Assembly (NCBI RefSeq): GCF_900112305.1
Contig: NZ_FOKT01000001.1
Span: 248,001-312,000, forward strand
From: Microbulbifer thermotolerans
GTDB taxonomy: Bacteria > Pseudomonadota > Gammaproteobacteria > Pseudomonadales > Cellvibrionaceae
Direction of reading: 5' to 3'
DNA: 64,000 nucleotides
The notes under the pieces were generated by a model, which was not told where the DNA came from, searched no databases, and saw only the letters and a program-made list of their open reading frames with translations. Shown piece after piece: positions 55,270-63,620 of this stretch (position 1 is the first letter of the stretch; each line of letters begins with the position of its first letter). Made by a program: the position numbers and the translations under genes.

Positions 55270-55886
55270 ATACTACCCCTGTCGCATTTTTTGACTTCGA
55301 TGGAACTTTAACTAAAAGTGACACATTGTTACCTTTTCTTAAGTTTGTTATTGGAAGACCCTCTTTCTATATTAAGTTAACAAAGGTGTCGCCTGTACTT
55401 ATTGCTTATATAGCTGGAGTTTTACGCAATGATGTAGCTAAAGAGATTGTGTTGCAAAGTTTTCTTTCTGGATATTCTTTGCAAGAGTTAAATGAATTTG
55501 GAAAAAGATTTTCTTCTGAAGTTATTCCGAAAATGCTTCGTGCTGAGGGAATTGATCGCCTTTTGTGGCATAAGTCTCAAGGGCATGATTGTGTGTTAGT
55601 TAGTGCCTCTCTCGATGTTTATCTAAGGTACTGGGCTAGATCATTTGGTTTTTCAGGTTTATTAAGTACGAGCCTCGTTTTTTCCAGTGATGGTGTTACT
55701 TGCGGAAATTTGAAAGGAAAAAATTGCTATGGTGATGAAAAATTAAGGAGAGTAAAGGAGTGGTTAAGTGATCGCTGTCCATCCTTGATATACGCATATG
55801 GAGATACAAAAGGTGATATGCCTTTAATTAAGTTTTCTAATAATGGATGGATATGGAAGAAGGGGAGGTTTGTTCGTATTGTTTGA
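55266..55886 (+). CDS. HAD-superfamily subclass IB phosphatase (probable 5'-phosphoribosyl-lipid phosphatase)
   Basis: 206 residues. Motif I FFDFDGTLT (Asp10, Asp12), motif II VLVSAS, and motif IV YGDTKGDMPLI are intact; helical cap between them. It resembles the HAD-IB phosphoserine-phosphatase-like group. In the pathway, the phosphoribosyl-lipid must lose its 5'-phosphate before epimerisation; mycobacteria use a PAP2-type enzyme (Rv3807c), whereas here this HAD protein is the only phosphatase in the cluster. GTG start overlaps the dprE2 stop by 4 nt. Substrate is inferred from context. Confidence 0.75.
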   Translation: MNTTPVAFFDFDGTLTKSDTLLPFLKFVIGRPSFYIKLTKVSPVLIAYIAGVLRNDVAKEIVLQSFLSGYSLQELNEFGKRFSSEVIPKMLRAEGIDRLLWHKSQGHDCVLVSASLDVYLRYWARSFGFSGLLSTSLVFSSDGVTCGNLKGKNCYGDEKLRRVKEWLSDRCPSLIYAYGDTKGDMPLIKFSNNGWIWKKGRFVRIV

Positions 55887-56074
55887 GTAAACTGTAAGAA
55901 TTACTAATTTTCGAGCTTATTAGGTTATGTTTGTTTATTATTTGAGATAAGCTACTGTTTGTAATTTTCAATCTGAATTATACAGTTTATAGCATTTTAC
56001 TCATTAGGAAGGTCCAATAAATTTGTTGGGTGGTATGTTTGCTCCAGTGTGCTTATGTAGTGTAAATCTTTTAG

Positions 56075-57685
56075 GTGACGGATAAAGAACAAATGTTTAC
56101 TGGCTTGGTTTTTGAAAAAAGATGGTCGTTAAATGTGCAAGAGTCCCATTTAGTATGGATGCTGCTGGCATTTTTTGTTTCAGTACTTGTGCATGTTGCG
56201 ATTGGATATCAGGACTTGGTTTATCTGGATAGAACCTTTTTGCCAGATGATACTTATTATACACTCTCGATTGCCAAGAATTTAGCACTTGGACGCGGAC
56301 CTTCAACAGATGGAGTAATTCTAACCTCCGGTTTTCAGCCATTATTTGCCTTTATGCTTGTCCCCGTTTTTTGGATTTTGGAGGAGGGGGCAGGACCAGT
56401 TTATGCTGCTATTGCATTAAGTGCTTTATTTGGGGTTGTGAATACCTGTTTGATTGGTTTTCTTATAAAGAGAATAACGCAATCTTATATCGTTGCCACT
56501 TTAGCAATGCTTTTTGTAACGTCATCGCCAGTTTTGTTGAAGAATAATTTCAATGGGCTCGAAACATCTTTATCTTCTTTTTTTGCATTGAGCTTGTTGT
56601 TGTTGGTTGGTGTTGTCCGCAAGGATAGTCCATGGTGGCATATGGTCATTATGGGAATTTGTTCTGGGCTTGCTTTATTGTCTCGTATAGATAATTGTTT
56701 TATTGTTTTTTTAGTTGGGGTTTGGAGTATTTTTACTCTTGGTTTTAAGAAGACAGTTTTTATAGTGTTGGCAGCATTGGGTGTGGTTGCTCCATGGTGG
56801 CTGTACTGCTTTTTTTCTTTTGGGTCGGTGATTCCTGAAAGTGGTATGGCTGTTAAACAGATTGTTGGGTTTCATCAAGAATTACACCTTACTTTATCTT
56901 CTTCTGTCGATAAAAGTTTATTAGCTTTAAATCGACCAGTGAGCATGATTTTAGACGTTCCAGTTCGAATCTATGTTGTGCTTTTTTTGTTTGCGATAGC
57001 TGTTTCTGCCTATAGGATTGTTAAATTTCGACGTTTGGATGAAGTTTCTATGTCAGCTATCGTAAGTGTTTTGTTATTTCTGTTTTATACGTTCTATTTA
57101 TCTGCATTTTGGTTTTTTGATCGGTATTATCATTTTTTGTTTTTGTGTTTGATCGTTTGTGTGGCTTATAGCTGGAATGCTGTTTTTTTATGGCTTTCAA
57201 GAAAAGAAAATGTGTCTTGGTTTAGATACGCATCTCTGTTTTTGATGTTATGTGCTATAGTGATTAATCTGACTTTATTGAAGCCGTTAAGATCTTCTCC
57301 TGATTCCAGTTTATATGCTGGAGATGAGGGGGCTCGTGGCTATGGTGAAGTGGCTCAAGAAATAATAAACGAATTGCCTGATGGTTCTACGATAGCTGCA
57401 ATGCAGAGTGGCGCTCTAGGATATTATGCGAATCGTAATATTAGAGTGATTAATTTGGATGGCGTTGTAAATAGGAATGCATATTTGGCTATCAAGGATA
57501 GTCAACTTGCAGAGTACTTAAGAGTAGAATCCGTAGAGTATTTTTCCGATTGGGGATTGAATGTATTAATGTTGCTGCGTTACTCCGGAGTTGAAAATTA
57601 TGAAAGGCTCCTTTCCCCTGTGAGAAATATGAAGCCGCAAGGGCAGGATCGTTTTACTATTTATCGGATTAACGAATCATTGTGA
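56075..57685 (+). CDS. Second GT-C family membrane glycosyltransferase (candidate arabinofuranosyltransferase)
   Basis: 536 residues, about eleven membrane helices and a C-terminal periplasmic domain of about 120 residues. The first loop holds FLPDDTYYTLSIAKNLALG (Asp58-Asp59) and LTSGFQPLFAFML, a pattern shared with AftB-like mycobacterial arabinosyltransferases and other polyprenyl-sugar users. It lies 188 bp after the HAD gene in AT-rich DNA, so it may be transcribed separately. It could transfer D-arabinofuranose to pilin or extend a glycan begun by the GT-C at 49316. The start is ambiguous: GTG 56075 or ATG 56093, neither with a good ribosome site. Confidence 0.68.
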   Translation: MTDKEQMFTGLVFEKRWSLNVQESHLVWMLLAFFVSVLVHVAIGYQDLVYLDRTFLPDDTYYTLSIAKNLALGRGPSTDGVILTSGFQPLFAFMLVPVFWILEEGAGPVYAAIALSALFGVVNTCLIGFLIKRITQSYIVATLAMLFVTSSPVLLKNNFNGLETSLSSFFALSLLLLVGVVRKDSPWWHMVIMGICSGLALLSRIDNCFIVFLVGVWSIFTLGFKKTVFIVLAALGVVAPWWLYCFFSFGSVIPESGMAVKQIVGFHQELHLTLSSSVDKSLLALNRPVSMILDVPVRIYVVLFLFAIAVSAYRIVKFRRLDEVSMSAIVSVLLFLFYTFYLSAFWFFDRYYHFLFLCLIVCVAYSWNAVFLWLSRKENVSWFRYASLFLMLCAIVINLTLLKPLRSSPDSSLYAGDEGARGYGEVAQEIINELPDGSTIAAMQSGALGYYANRNIRVINLDGVVNRNAYLAIKDSQLAEYLRVESVEYFSDWGLNVLMLLRYSGVENYERLLSPVRNMKPQGQDRFTIYRINESL

Positions 57686-57759
57686 AAAAGAGAGTAACTC
57701 ATTTGCATGCTTTCTGGGTTAAGCCTGTCATGGCATGGTGAAATATGGGGGAAAGGCTA

Positions 57760-57836
57760 GAGGCTATTCAAAATTCAGTGGTAGACAAATAGCCTCAGAG
57801 GGTGTTCAAAATTCTGTGTCAGCCAAATAGCTTCAC
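57760..57836. repeat. Two tandem ~38-bp units resembling insertion-sequence ends
   Basis: Units starting at 57760 and 57798 share GAGG-T-TTCAAAATTC-GTG and AAATAGC-TCA. The first unit also has 9-bp inverted ends (GAGGCTATT / AATAGCCTC). They lie at the border between the AT-rich sugar island and the GC-rich imu operon and look like leftover ends of a mobile element; no transposase remains. Confidence 0.55.
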
Positions 57837-57850
57837 AGACTGATGTATTC

Positions 57851-57876
57851 CTCCGAGCAAGCCCTCCGAGCAAGCC
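57851..57876. repeat. Perfect 13-bp tandem duplication
   Basis: CTCCGAGCAAGCC occurs twice back to back. It is part of the 57.69-58.04 kb gene-free stretch. The 76-codon minus-strand frame over it (57775-58005) has no protein features and resembles repeat-derived spurious ORFs. Confidence 0.7.
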
Positions 57877-58036
57877 GAAAAACGGGGCGCCCGCTATGAT
57901 AGCGTCAGGTTCCAATTGTGGATTGGATGTATCCTGTGTTCGGAGGCTTCGGTAGCAACTTGAGTAAGCTGCATTCTTTGGCGGAGCCGCCCTTAGCCCT
58001 GTCATCTTGACGATCTTCTGGGGGAGGGTATTTAGA

Positions 58037-61000
58037 TCACTGAAAACTCCTCACCCCCTGAACCTCCCCCCACTCCAAACACCGAACTTCCCGCCCAACC
58101 AAGTGAATCACCGGACTGTCGTCTGTACAGCGACTGCTGTCGATTTGTAGCCTGCCAGTGATCTCCAGAATACTTCCCCGCTTTATTTCCGCCCGGTAGC
58201 GCTGTTGTACTTGCTCCCAAAGTACGACATTGATCACGCCGGTCTCATCTTCCAGGGTCAGGAATATCACGCCCGAGGCGCTGCCAGGTCTCTGGCGGCA
58301 GGTGACAAGGCCGATGACGGTGGTGTGTTGGCCGTTGCGGTGGTGGATTAGGTCTTGTGCTTTGCAGTGTTGGGGGAAGCGGTTCCGGCGGCGGAGCAGG
58401 GCGATGGGGTGTTCGCGCAGGGTGAGGCCTGTGCTGGCGTAGTCGCTGTAGGTGTTGTCTTCCACGGAGTGGGCGGGGTTGTGTGTTGTGGTATCGGTAT
58501 TTTCTATTTCCAGGTGCAGTGATTGCCAGGTATCCAGGTAGCGATTTTCTGTCAGGCTGTTGAAGACGTTGGCACTTGCTAGGGCGGCGGCTTGTTCCCG
58601 GGGCAGTTGGGTTCGTGTGCGGAATTCATTCAAGGAGGTGAAGGCCCGCTTTGCGCGTTCGGTAATGATGGTTGTCGCGCTTTGTTCATTGACCCCTTTG
58701 ATCAGGCGCATGCCCAGGCGGAGCTTTGGGGGTTCGAGTTGGCGCTTGTGTCGGGGCGGCAGTGGTGTGGCGAGTTCCAGTTTGTGGTGCCAGTGGCTGT
58801 AGAGTACGTCTATGGGCAGAATTTTTACGTTGTGGCGCTGGGCGTCGTAGATCAGTTGAGCGGGGGCGTAGAAGCCCATAGGCTGGCTGTTGAGCAGACC
58901 GCAGTAGAAGGCGGCGGGATGATGGCGTTTTATCCAGGCGGAGAAGTAGGCCAGCAGAGCAAAGCTGGCGGAGTGAGATTCGGGAAATCCGTAGGCGCCG
59001 AAGCCTTTCATCTGATTGAAGAGCTGCTCGGCAAAAGTTGCTTTGTAGCCGTTGGCGAGCATTCCGCGGATCAAACGACCTTTGAATTTGTTCAGATTGC
59101 CATTCCTGCTCCAGCTGGCCATAGCGCGGCGAAGTTCATCCGCTTCGCCACCGCTGAAGCCGGCGGCAATCATGGATAGCTGGATCACTTGTTCCTGGAA
59201 AATAGGAACACCGAGGGTGCGTTCGAGAACCGGGCGCAGTTTTTCGTGAGGGTAGGTGACGGGCTCCAGCCCCTGTTTGCGCTTTAGGTAGGGGTGCACC
59301 ATGCCGCCCTGGATAGGACCGGGCCGGACTATGGCGACCTCTATTGTGAGCTCGTAAAAATTGCTTGGCCGCAGTCTGGGCAGCATACTCATTTGCGCGC
59401 GGGATTCTATCTGGAATACGCCGACGGTATCGGCACGGCAGATCATATCGTAAGTGGCTTTGTCTTTGGGCGGAATGTCCTGCAGGCGCAGGCGGGGGCC
59501 GTAGAGGGCGATGTAGTCCAGGGATTTGCGCAGAGCGGTGAGCATGCCCAGGGCGAGAATGTCCACCTTCATCAGTTTTAAGTCTTCTATATCTTCCTTG
59601 TCCCATTGCACGATGGTGCGGTCTTCCATGGCTGCATTTTCCACGGGCACCAGGGTGTGCAGGGGTTGCTCGGTAATGACGAATCCGCCCACATGCTGGG
59701 ACAGGTGGCGGGGGAAGCCGAGAAGTTGTTGCAGTAGCGGGGGCAGGGTTCTGCCCGCGGTGCTATGGGGATCTATGCCGGCTTTCTGCATTTGTTGGGG
59801 AAAGTCTTCGAGCTTGTCCCACCAGGCGCGCTCTGCGATCAGCTGTTCAATGGTGGCGGCGCTGAGCCCCAGGGCTTTGCCGATATCGCGCAGGGCGCTT
59901 TTAAAGCGATAGGTGATTTTTGTCGCGGCCAGACCGGCGCGGTGGCGGCCGTATTTGCGGTAGATGTATTGGATGATCTCTTCGCGCCTTTCGTGCTCGA
60001 AGTCCACATCGATATCCGGCGGTTCGTTGCGCTCGCGGGAAATAAAGCGCTCGAAGAGCAGGGATATTTTGTGCGGGTCTATTTCAGTGATAAACAGGCA
60101 ATAGCAGACTACTGAGTTGGCGGCGGAGCCGCGCCCCTGGTAGAGGATGTGTTGGCTGCGGGCGTACCGGACGATGTCGTGGATGGTCAGGAAGTAGTGT
60201 TCGTATTGCAGCTCGGCGATCAGGGCCAGTTCTTTTTCGATCTGTGCATCGATATGTGGTTCGGGGCCCTGGGGCCAGCGCGCTTTTCTGCCGGTTTCTA
60301 CCAGTTCACGCAGGTAGGTGCCGGCCTGTTTGCCGGTGGGCAGCACTTCGGAGGGGTATTGGTAGCGCAGTTCGTCGAGGCTGAAATGGCAGCACTCAGC
60401 AATGGCCAGGGTATTTTTTATGGCCTGGGCGGGATAGAGCGCTTTAATTTCTTCCAGGCTGCGCAGATAGCGCTCGGCGTTTTGCTCAATGCGGTAGCCC
60501 AGTTGCTCCAGGGTGCAGTTATGGTAGTTGGCATTGAGCACGTCCTGCAGGGGCTTGCGGCTGCGGCAATGCATCAGTACGGCATTGGTGGCGACCAGGG
60601 GCAGGTCTTCCCGTTTGGCGAAGGCAACTAATTCCGTGCAACGCTGGTTTTGTTGCGGCAGCAGGTGGTTGCTGATGGCGATGTAGAGGCGTTTGCCGAA
60701 GTGTTGTTTCAGTGCTGGGGGAATTTCCTGTGTCGATCTCTGTGGCAGCCAGATGGCGATGGTGTTTTTGCATATTGCCAGAAGGTCTTTGAGGTGGGTT
60801 TGATAGCGGCCTTTTTCTGCGCGCAGGCGAGAAGTGGATATCAACTGGCAGAGTTCACTGTAGGCGGTTTTGTCGGGGGCCAGGAGAGTCAGCTGCCCGC
60901 CTTCCTGCAGGCGGAAGAAGCTGCCACAGATCAGTTTGAGATCGCCTCCCTCCGCTTTCAGTTTTTCCAGTGCTTTATAAGCGCGGACGATTCCGGACAG

Positions 61001-61129
61001 GGAGCACTCGTCGGTGATGGCCAGGGCCTTGTAGCCCAGTTGATGTGCGGTTTGGATCAATTCCTGTGGGTGGGAGGCACCCTGCAGGAAGGAGAAATTA
61101 CTTTGGCAAAAGAGCTCGGCGTACTGCAT
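58037..61129 (-). CDS. dnaE2: Error-prone DNA polymerase DnaE2
   Basis: 1030 residues, shorter than replicative DnaE. PHP domain at the N-terminus (ELFCQSNFSFLQGASHPQEL, ALAITDECSLSG), C-family palm with the catalytic aspartates in EPPDIDVDFEH, and a C-terminal OB domain (VIFLTLEDETGVINVVLW). The QGRGSAANSVVCYCL segment is DnaE2-like. It extends past lesions as part of the ImuA-ImuB-DnaE2 mutasome. It is last in the SOS-controlled operon. Confidence 0.97.
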   Translation of the reverse strand: MQYAELFCQSNFSFLQGASHPQELIQTAHQLGYKALAITDECSLSGIVRAYKALEKLKAEGGDLKLICGSFFRLQEGGQLTLLAPDKTAYSELCQLISTSRLRAEKGRYQTHLKDLLAICKNTIAIWLPQRSTQEIPPALKQHFGKRLYIAISNHLLPQQNQRCTELVAFAKREDLPLVATNAVLMHCRSRKPLQDVLNANYHNCTLEQLGYRIEQNAERYLRSLEEIKALYPAQAIKNTLAIAECCHFSLDELRYQYPSEVLPTGKQAGTYLRELVETGRKARWPQGPEPHIDAQIEKELALIAELQYEHYFLTIHDIVRYARSQHILYQGRGSAANSVVCYCLFITEIDPHKISLLFERFISRERNEPPDIDVDFEHERREEIIQYIYRKYGRHRAGLAATKITYRFKSALRDIGKALGLSAATIEQLIAERAWWDKLEDFPQQMQKAGIDPHSTAGRTLPPLLQQLLGFPRHLSQHVGGFVITEQPLHTLVPVENAAMEDRTIVQWDKEDIEDLKLMKVDILALGMLTALRKSLDYIALYGPRLRLQDIPPKDKATYDMICRADTVGVFQIESRAQMSMLPRLRPSNFYELTIEVAIVRPGPIQGGMVHPYLKRKQGLEPVTYPHEKLRPVLERTLGVPIFQEQVIQLSMIAAGFSGGEADELRRAMASWSRNGNLNKFKGRLIRGMLANGYKATFAEQLFNQMKGFGAYGFPESHSASFALLAYFSAWIKRHHPAAFYCGLLNSQPMGFYAPAQLIYDAQRHNVKILPIDVLYSHWHHKLELATPLPPRHKRQLEPPKLRLGMRLIKGVNEQSATTIITERAKRAFTSLNEFRTRTQLPREQAAALASANVFNSLTENRYLDTWQSLHLEIENTDTTTHNPAHSVEDNTYSDYASTGLTLREHPIALLRRRNRFPQHCKAQDLIHHRNGQHTTVIGLVTCRQRPGSASGVIFLTLEDETGVINVVLWEQVQQRYRAEIKRGSILEITGRLQIDSSRCTDDSPVIHLVGREVRCLEWGEVQGVRSFQ

Positions 61130-61185
61130 GGGGCGTCACTCGTGTATTGTCAGGTTACCTCGCGGGGGCGCACTCCCCTCCCGAT

Positions 61186-61208
61186 ACGGGATCAGGAATA
61201 GATCCCGT
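61186..61208 (-). other. Hairpin overlapping the imuB stop codon
   Basis: ACGGGATC and GATCCCGT flank a 7-nt loop that contains the last codons of imuB. It lies 57 nt before the dnaE2 start, without a T-run. It might tune translation or mRNA stability of dnaE2 relative to imuB. Confidence 0.45.
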
Positions 61209-62697
61209 GCAGATACCAATCCTCCGAGCCCAAATCCTGATACACCCAGTAGAGCCCTCCATCCTCACCTTGGGCTATGTAGTAATCGCGGCTGTGGCGA
61301 TTGTGTTGCCACCAGTAGCCATCAATGCGCTCCGGGCCTTGCAGCAGCTTGATTTCGCCGCGATAGAAAAGTTTGTGTCCGCGCATTTGCAGTTTGTCGG
61401 GCCTGGGAAGCAGCCAGACAGGACGGGGGGCCTGAATGGGCTGCAGGCGGTGTCCCTTGCTACTGTGGTGGCTTTGCAGCACCAGGGTGTCGGCGCTGGC
61501 CCAGGCCTGTTCCGGTAGATAGCTTTCCTTAAGTGTGATCCCGGACAGGGCTTCATGACCGAGGCGGGCCACCAGCTTGTCCAGTAGCTGGTGGCTGCGC
61601 TGTGTCTGGTTTTCCCCGTCGAAGAGGTCGCTGTCGAGTGTGTTTTCTTCCAGGGGCAGCAGCCGGTCACAGGTGAGACTCAGGGCCTGGGTGGGTTGCT
61701 CCAGCCGGATTCGCTCCAGTTGCAGCTTGGTCAGTGCAATCAGACGTTGTGGGTCCAGCATGGGGCGGGAAACTGCGACACTGAAAACTTTACAGCCTTG
61801 TCGGCCGAAATCCAGTTTCCAGCGCAGTTGGTGGCTGTAGAGCTGGCGCCGCTGCAGCTGCTGGCAGAGTTCGCGCACCAGCCGCCCGGCGGGAAACAAC
61901 AGTTGTTCGCTGTTATCCAGTGGGCTGGGGAAAAAGAGTTCGCCGTGAAATTCCGCTGGTGGCTGATAGCAGGGCATAGGGTCGTGGCGGCTTCCGTTAA
62001 GGCGCGCCAGATAATCAACGAAGCCGCGCCCGAAGCGGTTGCCCACTTCCGACAGGGGGATAGCCAGGAGCTGGCTGATGCGCTTGATGCCGCAGGCGTA
62101 GAGTTTGGCAATGGTTTTGTTGTCGCAGTCGAGCAGTTTGCTGGGGGAAAAACTGATCCACTGGCGCCATTGCTGGGGACTGGGCGGCGTTTGGGTTTGC
62201 TGCAGCCAGTGGCGGTGCTCCGGCAACTGGCTGAGCATGCGCGCGGCACTGGGGCTGTGTCCCAATCCCATCAGGGGGCTGATGCGCATTTGGCGAAGCT
62301 CCCGCCTGAGCTGCTGTAGCAGGGGCCTTAGGCCCCCGTTGGCTTTGAGACAGCCGGAGATTTCCAGGTAGAGGCAGGCGAAGCGGTCGCCTTCGGCGCT
62401 CACGGTGCCGGCGGGCTGGGTGGAAACGATGGGGGTGAAGCTGTAGCCCCACTGGGCCAGTTGTCGAAGTTGCCGTTCCTCACGCTGCATATCCCGTTGC
62501 AGTAGTTGCAGGTCTGCGCAGAGAGCGCAGGCAGTGGCCAGGCTGAGGCCGGTTTCCACACCCCGTTCGGTGGCGGGGCGGTTGGCTTCCACGATCAACT
62601 GTTGTTCCACCACAGCCTGGGGTTGGGCGCTGTCGTGCTGGGCGCGGGTGAGCACTTCTAGGGAAAGCTTGGGGAATTGGATACAGAGCCAGAGCAT
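61192..62697 (-). CDS. imuB: Mutasome subunit ImuB (inactive Y-family polymerase)
   Basis: 501 residues with Y-family layout: palm (LWLCIQFPKLSLEV, LYLEISGCLKANGG), helix-hairpin-helix-like thumb (LLDCDNKTIAKLYACGIKRI) and little finger. The usual first catalytic Asp (DxD in active enzymes) is replaced (CIQFPKL), as is normal for ImuB, which acts as a hub joining DnaE2, ImuA and the beta clamp. The C-terminal tail of about 100 residues is the protein-interaction region. Starts 22 bp after imuA. Confidence 0.95.
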   Translation of the reverse strand: MLWLCIQFPKLSLEVLTRAQHDSAQPQAVVEQQLIVEANRPATERGVETGLSLATACALCADLQLLQRDMQREERQLRQLAQWGYSFTPIVSTQPAGTVSAEGDRFACLYLEISGCLKANGGLRPLLQQLRRELRQMRISPLMGLGHSPSAARMLSQLPEHRHWLQQTQTPPSPQQWRQWISFSPSKLLDCDNKTIAKLYACGIKRISQLLAIPLSEVGNRFGRGFVDYLARLNGSRHDPMPCYQPPAEFHGELFFPSPLDNSEQLLFPAGRLVRELCQQLQRRQLYSHQLRWKLDFGRQGCKVFSVAVSRPMLDPQRLIALTKLQLERIRLEQPTQALSLTCDRLLPLEENTLDSDLFDGENQTQRSHQLLDKLVARLGHEALSGITLKESYLPEQAWASADTLVLQSHHSSKGHRLQPIQAPRPVWLLPRPDKLQMRGHKLFYRGEIKLLQGPERIDGYWWQHNRHSRDYYIAQGEDGGLYWVYQDLGSEDWYLHGIYS

Positions 62698-62719
62698 GGT
62701 TGTTTCCGTTGTTTGGGCT

Positions 62720-63427
62720 TTAGTGCAATGGACGGTCGCGACGGATTAGATCGGCGCTGCGGGCCAGGTGTAGTTTTTGGCCAGCTTGGCCGCCCAGCTG
62801 TTTTCGTAGCTGTACGGTCAATTGCTCACCGTCGCCGCCCAGCTGCAGGCGCAGGCCGGCAGGGGAGGGGCTGGCTGCCGCGGATAGGGGACGGAAGTGG
62901 AAGTGCAGACAGTCGCCTTCACGGGCGGCGACTTGCAGCCGGCGGAGGTCTTTGTCTGATGTTGGTCTGTGTCCCTGCCAGCTGACCAGGGCGCCGCAAC
63001 AGCCCGATTGCAGGGCCTGCTCCATCGCCCAGAGCGCTTCTTTCCACCCCCGGGGGTGCAGTAACAGCAGTTTTTCCAGTTGTATACCGGCGTTGGCCAG
63101 AGCGGGGGCGTAGGGAATAAAGGGTGGGTTGACCAGTATTGCGATTTGCCCCTGCCGGGTTATTTCCGCCACTGCTGGTAGTAGCAGGGAAATCTCGCCG
63201 ATGCCGGACCGGTCTATCAGTAGCTCGGTGGTGGCGCCGCGGGGCCAGCCGTGGCCGGAGAGCAGGGCGTTCAGGCTGGCGTAACCACTGTCAATGCCGT
63301 TGCGCCGGTGTCCGCGTTCATTGGCGGCCCGCCAGATATCCGGTCTCGCGAGCAGCTGGCGCAGCCGCTGCTGTTTGGTGTGATTTGCTAACTGTTTGTT
63401 TTGCAAAAGGTTTTCGGCGTTGCTCAC
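62720..63427 (-). CDS. imuA: SOS mutasome subunit ImuA (SulA/RecA-like)
   Basis: 235 residues with a RecA-like fold: GIDSGYASLNALLSGHGWPRGATTELL and the LLHPRGWKEALWAMEQAL segment are typical of ImuA. No proper Walker A is seen, as in the family. It supports ImuB-DnaE2 lesion bypass. GTG start at 63427. Two LexA boxes lie 40-77 bp upstream. Confidence 0.93.
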   Translation of the reverse strand: MSNAENLLQNKQLANHTKQQRLRQLLARPDIWRAANERGHRRNGIDSGYASLNALLSGHGWPRGATTELLIDRSGIGEISLLLPAVAEITRQGQIAILVNPPFIPYAPALANAGIQLEKLLLLHPRGWKEALWAMEQALQSGCCGALVSWQGHRPTSDKDLRRLQVAAREGDCLHFHFRPLSAAASPSPAGLRLQLGGDGEQLTVQLRKQLGGQAGQKLHLARSADLIRRDRPLH

Positions 63428-63466
63428 TGTCTGCGGCCCTCGCTGGATGCCCCTCGGGAGCGGGAT

Positions 63467-63482
63467 CTGTATATGTGTACAG
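63467..63482 (-). promoter_or_regulatory. LexA box 1 of the imu operon
   Basis: CTGT-ATATGTGT-ACAG matches the LexA consensus CTGT-N8-ACAG, 40 bp upstream of imuA. Confidence 0.88.
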
Positions 63483-63488
63483 TGTTAA

Positions 63489-63504
63489 CTGTTTTTTTAT
63501 ACAG
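63489..63504 (-). promoter_or_regulatory. LexA box 2 of the imu operon
   Basis: CTGT-TTTTTTAT-ACAG, 6 bp from box 1 and so two helical turns apart centre to centre. Paired boxes suggest tight repression until DNA damage. The site also lies 117 bp upstream of dcd on the other strand. Confidence 0.85.
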
Positions 63505-63620
63505 TAGTTTATCCAGGGCAACAAGAGGGTTAAGGCCTGAGTGGCACTTTTTTGTACAGCGTAAAAGGGCTATGATTCGGCCTCCTTATCGACCGGCAAA
63601 CAAGATGAATGGGGGGGGAA

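Noticed and set aside
57775-58005. 76-codon minus-strand frame after the sugar island
   Set aside because: It overlaps direct and tandem repeats, has no ribosome site and looks like repeat-derived sequence rather than a protein gene.
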